Shown here: positions 9,724-18,883 of the stretch, piece after piece
Layout: every line of letters starts with the position of its first letter
Numbering within the stretch: the first letter of the stretch is position 1
From: Actinomycetota bacterium
GTDB taxonomy: Bacteria; Actinomycetota; Acidimicrobiia; Acidimicrobiales; CADCTF01
Assembly (NCBI GenBank): GCA_019348255.1
Contig: JAHWJU010000013.1
Coordinates: forward strand, 1 to 35,620
Reading direction: 5' to 3'
Length of the DNA stretch: 35,620 nucleotides
Made by a program: the position numbers and the translations under genes
Notes under the pieces: model-generated
Databases searched by the model: none
Told to the model about the DNA's origin: nothing
What the model saw: only the letters and a program-made list of their open reading frames with translations

Positions 9724-12108
9724 TCAGCCCCGGAGGCGCGCTCCGGTGATCGTGGCCACGGCGTCGATGCAGCGCGCTCGGGCCTCGGCCACCTCGGCGT
9801 CGGTGAGGGTGTGGTCCAGGGCACAGAAGCGCAGGCGGTAGGCCAGGCTGCGGGTGCCCTGCGGGACCCTGTCACCGCGGTAGACGTCGAACAGGTCGAG
9901 GCCCACCAGCAGGTCCCCGCCGCCGTCCTGCAGGGCTCGCTGCACGGTGGCTGCGGCCACGTCCTCGGGAACCACGAACGCGAGGTCGATGTCGCTCGAG
10001 GGGAACCGGCTGATCGGGCGCTGTTCGAGGGGGCGGCGGGGAGCGCTCAGCAGGGCCGACATGTCGAGGTCGAGCCAACCCAGCCGGCCCTGGATGCCCC
10101 AGGCGGCGGTGACGCCGGGATCGACCTCACCCACCAGCCCGACCTCGGCGCCCGACGCAGTCACCCGTGCGGCCCGACGGGGATGGAGGCCCTCCGAGAC
10201 GCCTTCCTCCAGGGCCACGTCGGCCAGCCGGAGCCCCTCGACCAGCGAGTCGAGGAGGTGCTTGGCCGCTACAGCGTCGCCGCCTTCTCCCGCCAGTGCC
10301 ACAGCCACCCGCTCCCTCTCGTCCGGCAACAGCGCGTCGCGCCCTTTCACCTCGCGATCCGGCGCCGGCCGGGAGAAGACACTGCCGATCTCGAAGAAGG
10401 CCACGTCGGGCGAGCGGCGGGCGACGTTGAACGACACCGACCGCAGCAGCCCGGGCAGGAGCGACGTCCGCAGCACGGACTCCTCCTGGATCATCGGGTT
10501 GGCGGCCACGATCGGCCGGGCGCCCCTGAGGCCGGCCCGCTCGTGATCGCCCGGCCCGACCAGCGACGGCGTCTGTGCCTCGTTCACCCCTGCGCCCACC
10601 AGGATCGAGCGCAGGAGCCGGCGGTCGCGCTGGTAGGGGGTGAGCCGCCCGACATAGGGGCTGTGGGGAACGGTGCGGGGGATCTTCGAGTAGCCGTGGT
10701 GGCGGGCGACCTCCTCGACGAGGTCCACCTCCACGGTGGCATCGGGGCGGAAGGTGGGCGGCCGTACCCGGTGCAGACCGGGCTCGACGGGCGCGGCCTC
10801 GAAGCCGAGGGGAACGAGGTAGCCCCGCACCGCCTCGTCGGTCAGGTCGGTGCCGAGGAGCGCGTTGAGCCGGGCCGTGCGCAGGCTGATCGGTTCCGGC
10901 GGCGCCAACCCCCGGCGCTCGTCGAGGGTGCCGGGCGCCACCTGGCCGGTGCCGACGACCTCGCAGAAGCGCTCGACGGCCAGGTCGATGCCCTCTGGGT
11001 CACAACCCCTCTCGAAGCGGGCCGATGCCTCCGTGCGCAGGTTCAGCCGCTTGCTCGTGCGGGCGATGGCCATGGGGCTGAAGTAGGCGGCCTCCAGCAG
11101 GACGGTCGACGTCTCCGGACCGATCTCGCTCGAGGCGCCGCCCATGATGCCGGCGATGCCGACCGGACGGTCGGTGGCGTCGCAGATGAGGCAGTCGTCG
11201 CCCTCCCCCAGGCGCCGCTCGACGCCGTCGAGCGTCGTGAGCCTCTCGCCCGGCCGCGCCCGGCGCACCCGCAGCCCCGCACCCTCCAGGAGAGTGAGGT
11301 CATAGGGGTGGGTGGGCTGGCCCAGCTCGAGCATCACGTAGTTGGAGGCGTCGACGACGTTGTTGATGGGACGCATGCCGGCCAGCACCAGCCGTCGTTG
11401 CACCCACGGTGGGGAGTCCCCGATCTCCACGCCGGTGATGACCGTGGCGGTGAAGCGGGGGCAGAGATCGGGGCTGTCGACCTCGATCGAAGCCCACGCG
11501 CCCGCCGGCTCGCCTTTCCGGGCGACGACCGGTTCGGGCAGCGCGAAGGGCAGCCCCAGCCGGGCGGCGGCGTCCCGCGCCACCCCGGCCACGCTGTTGG
11601 CGTCGGGCCGGTTCCCCTCGATGGCCAGGTCGTACACGACGTCGCTTCGGATGCCCAGAGCCTCGGCGAGGGGCGTGCCGGGCGTGCTGTCGGCGGGAAG
11701 CTGGAGGATGCCGGCGCTGTCGTCGCCCAGGCCCAGCTCCACCGAGGAGCACAGCATCCCGTTCGATACCACCGACTTGAGCTTGCGCCTCCCGATGGTC
11801 ATGCCGTTCGGAAGGGTGGTGCCGACGGTGGCCAGCGGCACCACGTCGCCCACCTCGATGTTCCAGGCCCCGCAGGCGACCTCCAGCGCAGCGCCGTCGC
11901 CGGGGTCGACCCGGGTCAGGCGGACACGGTCGAGGCCGGGGATGGACTCGATGTCGAGGATCCTGGCCACCACCACGCCGTCGAGGCCGGCGCCGACGTG
12001 CTCGATCCCCTCGACCACCATGCCCAGGTCGTCGAGGACGAGGCCCAGCTCGCGCGGGTCTAGGTCGAAGGGCGCGAAGTCGCACAGCCAGGAGAGGGGG
12101 ACGCGCAT
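9724..12108 (-). CDS. pheT: phenylalanine--tRNA ligase beta subunit
   Basis: MRVPLSWLCDFAPF, tRNA-binding domain, B3/B4 and B5 regions, C-terminal anticodon-binding domain (RFPSSDIDLAFVVPEDV); next to pheS. Confidence 0.97.
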   Translation of the reverse strand: MRVPLSWLCDFAPFDLDPRELGLVLDDLGMVVEGIEHVGAGLDGVVVARILDIESIPGLDRVRLTRVDPGDGAALEVACGAWNIEVGDVVPLATVGTTLPNGMTIGRRKLKSVVSNGMLCSSVELGLGDDSAGILQLPADSTPGTPLAEALGIRSDVVYDLAIEGNRPDANSVAGVARDAAARLGLPFALPEPVVARKGEPAGAWASIEVDSPDLCPRFTATVITGVEIGDSPPWVQRRLVLAGMRPINNVVDASNYVMLELGQPTHPYDLTLLEGAGLRVRRARPGERLTTLDGVERRLGEGDDCLICDATDRPVGIAGIMGGASSEIGPETSTVLLEAAYFSPMAIARTSKRLNLRTEASARFERGCDPEGIDLAVERFCEVVGTGQVAPGTLDERRGLAPPEPISLRTARLNALLGTDLTDEAVRGYLVPLGFEAAPVEPGLHRVRPPTFRPDATVEVDLVEEVARHHGYSKIPRTVPHSPYVGRLTPYQRDRRLLRSILVGAGVNEAQTPSLVGPGDHERAGLRGARPIVAANPMIQEESVLRTSLLPGLLRSVSFNVARRSPDVAFFEIGSVFSRPAPDREVKGRDALLPDERERVAVALAGEGGDAVAAKHLLDSLVEGLRLADVALEEGVSEGLHPRRAARVTASGAEVGLVGEVDPGVTAAWGIQGRLGWLDLDMSALLSAPRRPLEQRPISRFPSSDIDLAFVVPEDVAAATVQRALQDGGGDLLVGLDLFDVYRGDRVPQGTRSLAYRLRFCALDHTLTDAEVAEARARCIDAVATITGARLRG

Positions 12109-12115
12109 GACCTTT

Positions 12116-13150
12116 TCAGAACTGACCGACGAAGCGGATGTCGTTGTCGAGCAGGACCCGCATGTCGGCGATGGCGTGGCGCATCTGGGCCTGGCGGTCG
12201 ATGCCGAAGCCGAAGGCGAAGCCCGACCACTCCTCCGGATCGATGCCGCAGGTGGCCAGCACGTTGGGGTGCACCATGCCGCAGCCGCCGAGCTCTATCC
12301 ACCCCGTCGACGAGCACGTTCGACAGCCGGCGCCCCGGCACAGCACGCAGGTGACCTCGAACTCAGCCGAGGGCTCGGTGAAGGGGAAGTAGGCGGGACG
12401 CAGCCGCGACGAGATGTCGGGGCCGAAGTAGGCCCTGGTGAAGGTGTCGATGGTGCCGGCCAGGTCGCCGAAGGTGATGCCGCGGTCGACGACCAGCCCT
12501 TCGATCTGGCTGAAGGTCGGGTTGTGCCGGGCGTCCGGAGTGTCCTTGCGGTACACCCGGCCCGGCATGACCGAGTAGATGGGCGGGGGCTGGGCCTGCA
12601 TGACCCTGATCTGCACCGGCGAGGTCTGGGTCCGCAGCAGCACCGTCTCCGGCTCGCCCCATTCGAGGTAGAGGGTGTCCTGGCTGCTGCGGGCCGGGTG
12701 GGCCACCGGGAGGTTGAGCGCCTGGAAGTTGTGCCAGTCGGTCTCCGCCTCGGGCCCCTCGGCCACCGTGTAGCCCATCCCGACGAACAGGTCCTCGAGC
12801 CGCTCCTGGGTCTGTGTCACCAGGTGGAGGTGCCCGCGCCGGGGCCGGTAGGGGATCTCGGTGAGATCGAGTCGATCTGCCTCGAGCTCTGCTGCCCGAG
12901 CCGCCTGCTCCAGGGCCCGCCGCCGCTCGGACAGCGCCTCGGTCAGCGCCCTGCGGGTGGAGTTCAGCCGCTGGCCGGCGCCGGGCCGCTCCTGCGGCGC
13001 CAGCGTGCCCAGTCGCTTCTGGAGATCGGCCAGAACCGAGGACCGGCCCACGAGGTCGGCTTCGGCGTCGTGCAGCTCGGCCAGATCGGCGGCTGCCGCG
13101 ATTCTGGCCAGGCCCTCCTCCTGCAGTTGCGGGAGCGCGTCGTAGTCCAC
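12116..13150 (-). CDS. pheS: phenylalanine--tRNA ligase alpha subunit
   Basis: HPARSSQDTLYL, VYRKDTPDARHNPTFSQIEGLVVD, EFEVTCVLCRGAGCRTCSSTGWIELGGCGMVHPNVL, FGFGIDRQAQMRHAI. Confidence 0.97.
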   Translation of the reverse strand: MDYDALPQLQEEGLARIAAAADLAELHDAEADLVGRSSVLADLQKRLGTLAPQERPGAGQRLNSTRRALTEALSERRRALEQAARAAELEADRLDLTEIPYRPRRGHLHLVTQTQERLEDLFVGMGYTVAEGPEAETDWHNFQALNLPVAHPARSSQDTLYLEWGEPETVLLRTQTSPVQIRVMQAQPPPIYSVMPGRVYRKDTPDARHNPTFSQIEGLVVDRGITFGDLAGTIDTFTRAYFGPDISSRLRPAYFPFTEPSAEFEVTCVLCRGAGCRTCSSTGWIELGGCGMVHPNVLATCGIDPEEWSGFAFGFGIDRQAQMRHAIADMRVLLDNDIRFVGQF

Positions 13151-14209
13151 TTAGCCGTGCAGCTCCTCGAAGGCCATGAGCGGCAGCGTAAAGCGGAAGG
13201 TGGTGCCCTGACCGGGAATTGACGCGGCGGTGAGGCGGCCGCCGTGGGCCTCCACCAGGCCGCGGCTGATCCAGAGGCCGAGGCCGGAACCGGTGGGGCG
13301 GCCGAGCTCGCGCCGGAAGAACTTGGAGAACACCTTGGGCAGGTCCGACTCGGGGATGCCCTCGCCGGCGTCGGTGACCGCTACCGAGGCACTGTCGCCG
13401 TCGAGCTCCCCCTCGATGCGCATCCCCTTGGGCGAGCCGTACTTGCAGGCGTTCTCGACCAGGTTGGTGAGGACCTGCTCCAGCTTGTCGGGGTCGGCGT
13501 AGACCTGGGGGAAGCCGCCGGCGAAGCGCAGCTCGACCTCGATGTCGGGGTAGGCGAAGCGCACCTTCTCGACCACCTCCCCCACCAGGCGGACGAGGTC
13601 GATCATCTGCCGGCGCAGCACCAGCCGCTCGGTCTCGAGCCGGCTGATGTCCAGGAGCTCGGTGATCAACCGGTGCACCCGGTCCGCATCGTGTTTGACC
13701 TGCTCGAGCATCTCCCGCTTCTGCTCGTCGGGGATGCGCTCCCAGCGGGTGAGCAGCAGGCTGGTGTAGCCCTTCACGGACGTGAGTGGCGATCGCAGCT
13801 CGTGGCTCACGGTCGACACGATCTCGATGCCGCTGGTCGCCTTGTGCATGCGCTTGCTCGATTCACGCAGGACCAGGACCAGGCCCTGCAGTCCGCCTTG
13901 TTCGTCGCGCTCGTAGGCACCGGTGACGAAGGTACGGACGGCGACGGTGTCGTGGCGACGGAGCGTCACCGCTTGTTCGGGTAGCGCGTGGACCGACCGC
14001 AGACGGGCCGAGGAGTGCCATCCGTTGGGCCACGCCGGCCGCCCGTCGGGGCCGCGGGGGTCCAGGAGGGTGACGCAGTCGGCTCCGACCAGTTGCTCTG
14101 GGGGGTATCCGGTGAGGGTGACGGCGGCCCGGTTGATCTGGCGGATCCGGCGTTGACGGTCCAGTCGCAGCACCGCATCGGGGACCAGGTCGACGAGGTC
14201 GGGCGTCAT
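13151..14209 (-). CDS. PAS-domain sensor histidine kinase
   Basis: PAS-like N-terminus (PDAVLRLDRQRRIRQINRAAVTLTGYPPEQLVG), H-box STVSHELRSPLTSVKGYTSLLL, N-box LVENACKYG, G-boxes DAGEGIPESDLPKVF and GSGLGLWISRGLVEAHGG. Start ATG 14207-14209 gives an ATGA overlap with the upstream methyltransferase. Confidence 0.93.
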   Translation of the reverse strand: MTPDLVDLVPDAVLRLDRQRRIRQINRAAVTLTGYPPEQLVGADCVTLLDPRGPDGRPAWPNGWHSSARLRSVHALPEQAVTLRRHDTVAVRTFVTGAYERDEQGGLQGLVLVLRESSKRMHKATSGIEIVSTVSHELRSPLTSVKGYTSLLLTRWERIPDEQKREMLEQVKHDADRVHRLITELLDISRLETERLVLRRQMIDLVRLVGEVVEKVRFAYPDIEVELRFAGGFPQVYADPDKLEQVLTNLVENACKYGSPKGMRIEGELDGDSASVAVTDAGEGIPESDLPKVFSKFFRRELGRPTGSGLGLWISRGLVEAHGGRLTAASIPGQGTTFRFTLPLMAFEELHG

Positions 14210-15027
14210 GATGCCGCCGGGGTGGCGGACCGCCGGCGCTGCCGGGATGCCTCGAAGCACAAGACGGCAGTCGCCATTCCGACGTTCAGCGACTCGGTGC
14301 GCCCGGCCATCGGGATGGTGACGGTTTCGTCGACGAGGTCCTCGACGGCGGCCGGCAGGCCGGTGGCCTCGTTGCCGAGCACGAAGGCGAGCGGGCGCGT
14401 GAGGTCGACCTCGTCGTAGTCACGGCCACCTGAGGCGGTGGTGGCCAGGCGTTGCACTCCCCAGCTCGCCATCTCGGACAGAACCTCCACCGGGCCCCCA
14501 CCCGCCACCACTGGCACGTGGAACAGAGAACCGGCCGACGCCCTCACGGTCTTGGGATTGAACACGTCGACGGACCCGTCGCAGCAGACTACCCCTCCCG
14601 CCCCCGCGGCCTCGGCGGTGCGGAGGATGGTGCCGGCATTGCCGGGATCGCGGACGTCGACTCCGATGACGAGGAAGTCGGCGCCTCTAAGAGTCGCGAG
14701 GGGCACGTCGACATAGGGCACGACCGCCATCACCGGCTGGGGCGTCGTGGTGTCGGCCACCCTCTCCATCACCCCCGGCGCGAGCTCGAAGACACGGACC
14801 CCGGCGTCGTAGGCGCGGCCGGCGACACCGTCTGCTGTGCCTGACGCCACGTACACCGCCTCGACGTCGACGCCCGCGTCCAGGGCCTCGTTCAGCAACT
14901 TGGCCCCCTCGATCACGAAGGCCCGCTCGCCCTGGCGCGCCGTACGGCGCCCCAGCAGGCGCCGGAGGCGCTGGACCCGCTGGTGGCGCAGGCCCAGCGA
15001 CGCTGGCTCAGGACGTGGGGCGGTCAC
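14206..15027 (-). CDS. TrmH/SpoU family RNA 2'-O-methyltransferase
   Basis: [84 protein letters not shown]. Confidence 0.92.
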   Translation of the reverse strand: MTAPRPEPASLGLRHQRVQRLRRLLGRRTARQGERAFVIEGAKLLNEALDAGVDVEAVYVASGTADGVAGRAYDAGVRVFELAPGVMERVADTTTPQPVMAVVPYVDVPLATLRGADFLVIGVDVRDPGNAGTILRTAEAAGAGGVVCCDGSVDVFNPKTVRASAGSLFHVPVVAGGGPVEVLSEMASWGVQRLATTASGGRDYDEVDLTRPLAFVLGNEATGLPAAVEDLVDETVTIPMAGRTESLNVGMATAVLCFEASRQRRRSATPAAS

Positions 15028-15376
15028 CGGCGCCGCGGGCCACCTCGACGAGGCGGGCGAAGGCGGGAGGGTCGGTGACGGCGAGATCGGCCAGCACCTT
15101 GCGGTCGACGTCCACCTCAGCCAGCTTCAGGCCGTTGATGAAACGGCTGTAGCTGAGGCCGTTCTGGCGGGTGGCAGCGTTGATGCGCTGGATCCACAGT
15201 TGGCGGAAGTCGCCCTTGCGGGCGCGGCGGTCGCGGTACGCGTACTGCAGCGAGTGCATGACCTGTTCGTTGGCAGCGCGGAACGTCCTGCTCTTGTTGC
15301 CGTAGTAACCCTGCGCCTGCTCGAGGATGGCGCGATGGTGCTTCTTGGCGTGCACGGCGCGCTTGACCCTGGCCAT
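15008..15376 (-). CDS. rplT: 50S ribosomal protein L20
   Basis: [68 protein letters not shown]; start placed at the internal ATG. Confidence 0.98.
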   Translation of the reverse strand: MARVKRAVHAKKHHRAILEQAQGYYGNKSRTFRAANEQVMHSLQYAYRDRRARKGDFRQLWIQRINAATRQNGLSYSRFINGLKLAEVDVDRKVLADLAVTDPPAFARLVEVARGAGDRPTS

Positions 15377-15419
15377 CGGGTGCTCCTTTCCATCGGGGGT
15401 TGATTCGGGTGGGGCTCGG

Positions 15420-15614
15420 TCAGATCCCGAGCATGCGGCGCACGGCCTTCGCATCCCCGCCGGTCACCTCGGCCTCGCGGGCGAGGCGGCGGGTGCGCAC
15501 GCTGGACTTCTTCTCCAGGATGTGGGAGCGGAAGGCCTTGCGGCGGAGGATCTTGCCGGTGCCGGTGATCTTGAAGCGCTTGGCCGCTCCCCGGTCAGTC
15601 TTCATCTTTGGCAT
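15420..15614 (-). CDS. rpmI: 50S ribosomal protein L35
   Basis: [37 protein letters not shown]; between infC and rplT. Confidence 0.97.
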   Translation of the reverse strand: MPKMKTDRGAAKRFKITGTGKILRRKAFRSHILEKKSSVRTRRLAREAEVTGGDAKAVRRMLGI

Positions 15615-16257
15615 CAGGGTTCTCCTGGGTCGGCGGGCGGGGGGTGGAAGGTGAGGATGCAGGTGCGGCAGCTCCGCCGTTGCTCTGGGCGGCCTCGGTC
15701 GTGGGGGGCTTGGCCTTGGCCGCGGCTTGTGCCCGCTTGTCGGGAGCCAGAACCATGATCATGTTGCGTCCATCGAGCTTCGGCGCCGCTTCGACCTTGG
15801 CCGTGCCGGCCGCCTGCACGGCAATGCGGTCGAGGATGTCCTTCCCCAGGTGCGGGTGGGCGGTTTCGCGGCCCCTGAACATGATCGTGACCTTGACCTT
15901 GTGGCCCTCGTTCAGGAACTGCAGCACCTTGCGGGTCTTGGTGTCGAAGTCGCCCTGGCCGATCTTCACCCGGTACTTCATCTCCTTCAGGGTGACCGAC
16001 GACGTCTTGCGCCTCGACTCCTTGGCCCGCTGGGCTGCGTCGAACTTGAACTTCCCGTAGTCCATGATCCGACAGACCGGCGGGTTGGCGTTGGGGGCAA
16101 CCTCCACCAGATCGAGGTCCTGTTCACGGGCGATGTGGAGCGCCTCGGGAAGGGGGCGGACCCCCAGCTTCGAACCGTCGCTGTCGACGAGGAGAACTTC
16201 GCGGGCCCGGATCCGGTCGTTGATCCTCGGCTCGTTGCTTGCAGGGGGTACGGCTAT
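15595..16257 (-). CDS. infC: translation initiation factor IF-3, probable ATA start
   Basis: Frame extends upstream of the ORF-track start to encode (I)AVPPASNEPRINDRIRAREVLLVDSDGSKLGVRPLPEALHIAREQDLDLVEVAPNANPPVCRIMDYGKFKFD. An in-frame TGA lies three codons before ATA (16255-16257), with SD AAGGAG 9 nt upstream of ATA. Confidence 0.9.
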   Translation of the reverse strand: MAVPPASNEPRINDRIRAREVLLVDSDGSKLGVRPLPEALHIAREQDLDLVEVAPNANPPVCRIMDYGKFKFDAAQRAKESRRKTSSVTLKEMKYRVKIGQGDFDTKTRKVLQFLNEGHKVKVTIMFRGRETAHPHLGKDILDRIAVQAAGTAKVEAAPKLDGRNMIMVLAPDKRAQAAAKAKPPTTEAAQSNGGAAAPASSPSTPRPPTQENPDAKDED

Positions 16258-16298
16258 GCGGCATCACTCCTTGGATTGGCCGGCACCGACGCGAAGAC

Positions 16299-16327
16299 GG
16301 GCAGGCGTTGGAAAGCAACGCCCGCCC
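16299..16327 (-). promoter_or_regulatory. infC leader hairpin (12-bp stem, 5-nt loop)
   Basis: Minus-strand GGGCGGGCGTTG-CTTTC-CAACGCCTGCCC; one G.U wobble on the minus-strand RNA, an A/C mismatch on the plus strand. Confidence 0.6.
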
Positions 16328-16425
16328 GCTGGCGGTCATCCGACCCGGCGCACCTCGCACGGCTGTGGCCGGGTGGGGGCCGGGGCCCCGCTTCCCCTTC
16401 AGTTTTGTGCGCTTAGGCTACCAGC

Positions 16426-16845
16426 GTGAGCACGATCTGGACACCCGGCGGCGAGCGACCCATTCGACGGCCCGCGCCGGAGCCGACCGCCGCACCGCCC
16501 GCGGGGCATGCGCCGCCGCCGCCGGACCAGGGGCCGGAGCCCACCCCGGAGGAGCTCCAGGCCCACATGGCCGATCTGCAACGGCAGTTGACCGAGACGC
16601 CGGCGGCGGTGGTCATAGCCAACCACTGCTTCGGCCTGTTCGAACTGGCGGCGCTGCACCTGAGCCTGAAACCGCCGAAGCTGAGCGAGGCGCAGCTGGC
16701 GATCGACGCGCTGGCGGCCCTGGTGGAGGGACTGGGGGACCGCCTGGGCGAGCACGAGGCCCAGTTGGCAGAAGCGCTGTCACAGCTGCGACTGGCGTTC
16801 GTGCAGATCCGGGCGTCGAACCTGGGCGCCGGTGACGGGGGCTGA
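16426..16845 (+). CDS. conserved actinobacterial protein, DUF1844-like
   Basis: VIANHCFGLFELAALHLSLKPPKLSEAQLAIDALAALVEGLGDRLGEHEAQLAEALSQLRLAFVQI; divergent from infC. Family name from memory. Confidence 0.7.
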   Translation: MSTIWTPGGERPIRRPAPEPTAAPPAGHAPPPPDQGPEPTPEELQAHMADLQRQLTETPAAVVIANHCFGLFELAALHLSLKPPKLSEAQLAIDALAALVEGLGDRLGEHEAQLAEALSQLRLAFVQIRASNLGAGDGG

Positions 16846-16870
16846 GCCCAGAAACGCCTGCGCCGGGGAT

Positions 16871-17290
16871 TCAGCGCCTGACGGGCTTGATCTGAATGGT
16901 GCGGATGACTTCCACCCTCTCGCGGCGGTCGGTGCAGCCGGAGGTCACCACGGCGGTGACCGTTGCCACGCCCTGGAAGTCGTAGCGGTGGGTGAAGTCG
17001 AAGGACTCGGCTGAGGGGCCGGGGGCGGCGCCGGAGCAGCCGCCCCGGCTGAGCTTGGCCGGGGCCGTGCCGTCGCCGAAGTCGACCTCGACCCCGGTCA
17101 CCACCCCCCGGGTGTCGCGGGCGGACACCGTGATGGCGATCTCGGCCCCCGGCTCGGCCCGACGGGCAGAGAGGATGTCGGCCCGGAGCCCCCGCCGGCT
17201 GTTGCCGGTGATGGCCAGCACCGCTATCACCACCAGCACCACGGCCACCGCGGCCAGCGCCGCGACCGTCTGCCTAGTGGTGGGCGACAC
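16871..17290 (-). CDS. membrane-anchored protein with PKD-like domain
   Basis: N-terminal TM helix (VAALAAVAVVLVVIAVLAIT) followed by VDFGDGTAPAKLS...FDFTHRYDFQGVATVTAVVT, a PKD-like pattern. Confidence 0.65.
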   Translation of the reverse strand: MSPTTRQTVAALAAVAVVLVVIAVLAITGNSRRGLRADILSARRAEPGAEIAITVSARDTRGVVTGVEVDFGDGTAPAKLSRGGCSGAAPGPSAESFDFTHRYDFQGVATVTAVVTSGCTDRRERVEVIRTIQIKPVRR

Positions 17291-17495
17291 CGGCCGCTTC
17301 CCACTGCCCCCGCTGCCCGGGTACCACCGCGAACCGCACCCTGGTACCGACGGCGATGGTGCGGGTCCCGTCGTCGATCTGGGTGCAGTGGAAGAACAGG
17401 TCCTGGCCGTCGTCGGACCGCACCGTGCCGTAGCCGGCGTGCTCGTCGAAGGCCACCACCGTCCCTATCCCTCGGGTCCCGGATGTCGCCCCCAC
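17274..17495 (-). CDS. cold-shock-domain-like small protein
   Basis: GIGTVVAFDEHAGYGTVRSDDGQDLFFHCTQIDDGTRTIAVGTRVRFAVVPGQRGQWEAAGV, with RNP1-like GYGTV and RNP2-like LFFHCTQI. Confidence 0.75.
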   Translation of the reverse strand: MGATSGTRGIGTVVAFDEHAGYGTVRSDDGQDLFFHCTQIDDGTRTIAVGTRVRFAVVPGQRGQWEAAGVAHH

Positions 17496-17503
17496 GCCGA
17501 GGC

Positions 17504-18379
17504 TCAGTGGACGATCTTGGCCAGAGGGAGCTCGATGATGTCGGTCGCCCCCTGGTCCTTCAAGGCGGGGATCAGCGTGTTGATCTCGGTCTTGGGGACC
17601 ACCGTCTCTACGGCGTAGCCCTCGACCTCGAACAGCTTCGAGACGGTCGGCGCCTTCATGGCGGGGAGCAGGTCGATCACCGCGGCCAGGTTCGCCTCGG
17701 CCACGTTGAGCTTGACCAGCACCTTGCCCCGAGCCTCGAGCGTGCCCTGCAACAGCGTGTGGATCTGGTTCATGGCGTGGCGCTTGGAGGGCTCGTCATA
17801 GGCCTGCCGGTTGGCCACCAGCTCGGTGTAGGAGCTGAGGATGGTGTCGATGATCCGGAGTCTGGCCTGGCGCAGGGCCCGACCGGTCTCGGTGGCGTCG
17901 ACGACCACGTCGGCGATGTCGGGGATCTTGGCCTCGGTGGCGCCGTAGGAGATCGTGATCTCGGCTTCGATGCCGTGGCGCTCGAAGAACCGGCGCGTGA
18001 GACCGGGGTACTCCGTGGACACCCGCACGCCGTCTTTGAGGTCGGCAACCGACTCGACATGGGAGTCCTCGGCCACTGCCAGCACAAGGCGCACGGGCCG
18101 GGCCGTGGCCTTGGAGTACTGCAGCTCGCCCAGGCTCACCACGTCGACCTGCTGCTCCTCGATCCAGTCGCGGCCGGTCACGCCCAGGTCGAACATGCCG
18201 TCGGCGAGGTAGATGGGGATCTCCTGGGGGCGCAGGATCCTCACCTCGGCGATGCGGGGGTCGGCGATGGTGGCCTTGTAGTCGACCTCCGAGCTGCGGG
18301 TCACGGCCAGGTCGGCCTCCTCGAACAACCTGAGCGTCGGCGCCTCCAACGTCCCTTTGGGAAGCACCAGCTTGAGCAT
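17504..18379 (-). CDS. hisG: ATP phosphoribosyltransferase (long form)
   Basis: MLKLVLPKGTLEAPTLRLFEEADL, DLGVTGRDWIEE, ISYGATEAKIPDIADVVVDATETG, C-terminal regulatory domain ending ELPLAKIVH. Confidence 0.96.
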   Translation of the reverse strand: MLKLVLPKGTLEAPTLRLFEEADLAVTRSSEVDYKATIADPRIAEVRILRPQEIPIYLADGMFDLGVTGRDWIEEQQVDVVSLGELQYSKATARPVRLVLAVAEDSHVESVADLKDGVRVSTEYPGLTRRFFERHGIEAEITISYGATEAKIPDIADVVVDATETGRALRQARLRIIDTILSSYTELVANRQAYDEPSKRHAMNQIHTLLQGTLEARGKVLVKLNVAEANLAAVIDLLPAMKAPTVSKLFEVEGYAVETVVPKTEINTLIPALKDQGATDIIELPLAKIVH

Positions 18380-18883
18380 CTAGCGCTCCACCTCCTGGCC
18401 GCCGGTCTTGGGCAGTTGGCGCAGCAGGTCGGCCATCTCCACGGCGGCGACCGCAGCCTCGAAGCCCTTGTTCCCGGCCTTGGTTCCCGCCCGCTCCAGT
18501 GCCTGTTCGATGGTGTCGGTGGTGAGCACGCCGAAGACGACGGGAACGCCGGTGTCCAGCTGCACCCGCTGGATCCCGGCCGCGCACTGGCCGGCTACGT
18601 GGTCGAAGTGGGCGGTGGCGCCCCTGATCACCGCGCCGAGACACACCACGGCCTCGAAGTCGCCGGAGGTGGCGAAGCGCTGAGCCACCAGTGGCAGCTC
18701 GAAGGCGCCCGGAGCCCAGGCGACCGTGATCGACTGGTCGTCGACCCCGAGGCGGCGCAGGGCGTCGAGCGCGCCGGACAGGAGGCGTTCGGTGATGAGG
18801 TCGTTGAAGCGGCCACAGGCGAGGGCGACCCGCAGGCCACTGCCGTCGAGAGACCCGTCGTAGGTGGATCTAAAGGACGTCAT
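18380..18883 (-). CDS. ribH: 6,7-dimethyl-8-ribityllumazine synthase
   Basis: [80 protein letters not shown]. Confidence 0.96.
   Translation of the reverse strand: MTSFRSTYDGSLDGSGLRVALACGRFNDLITERLLSGALDALRRLGVDDQSITVAWAPGAFELPLVAQRFATSGDFEAVVCLGAVIRGATAHFDHVAGQCAAGIQRVQLDTGVPVVFGVLTTDTIEQALERAGTKAGNKGFEAAVAAVEMADLLRQLPKTGGQEVER

Noticed and set aside
9433-12063. 876-aa plus-strand ORF antisense to pheT
   Set aside because: High-GC antisense shadow ORF; low-complexity G/A/R/V/Q-rich sequence with no domain, while the opposite strand encodes convincing PheT.
16124-16360. Minus-strand ORF using the ATG right after AAGGAGTG upstream of infC
   Set aside because: Out of frame with IF3 and low-complexity; its ATG spacing to the SD is only about 2 nt, whereas the IF3 frame gives conserved protein.
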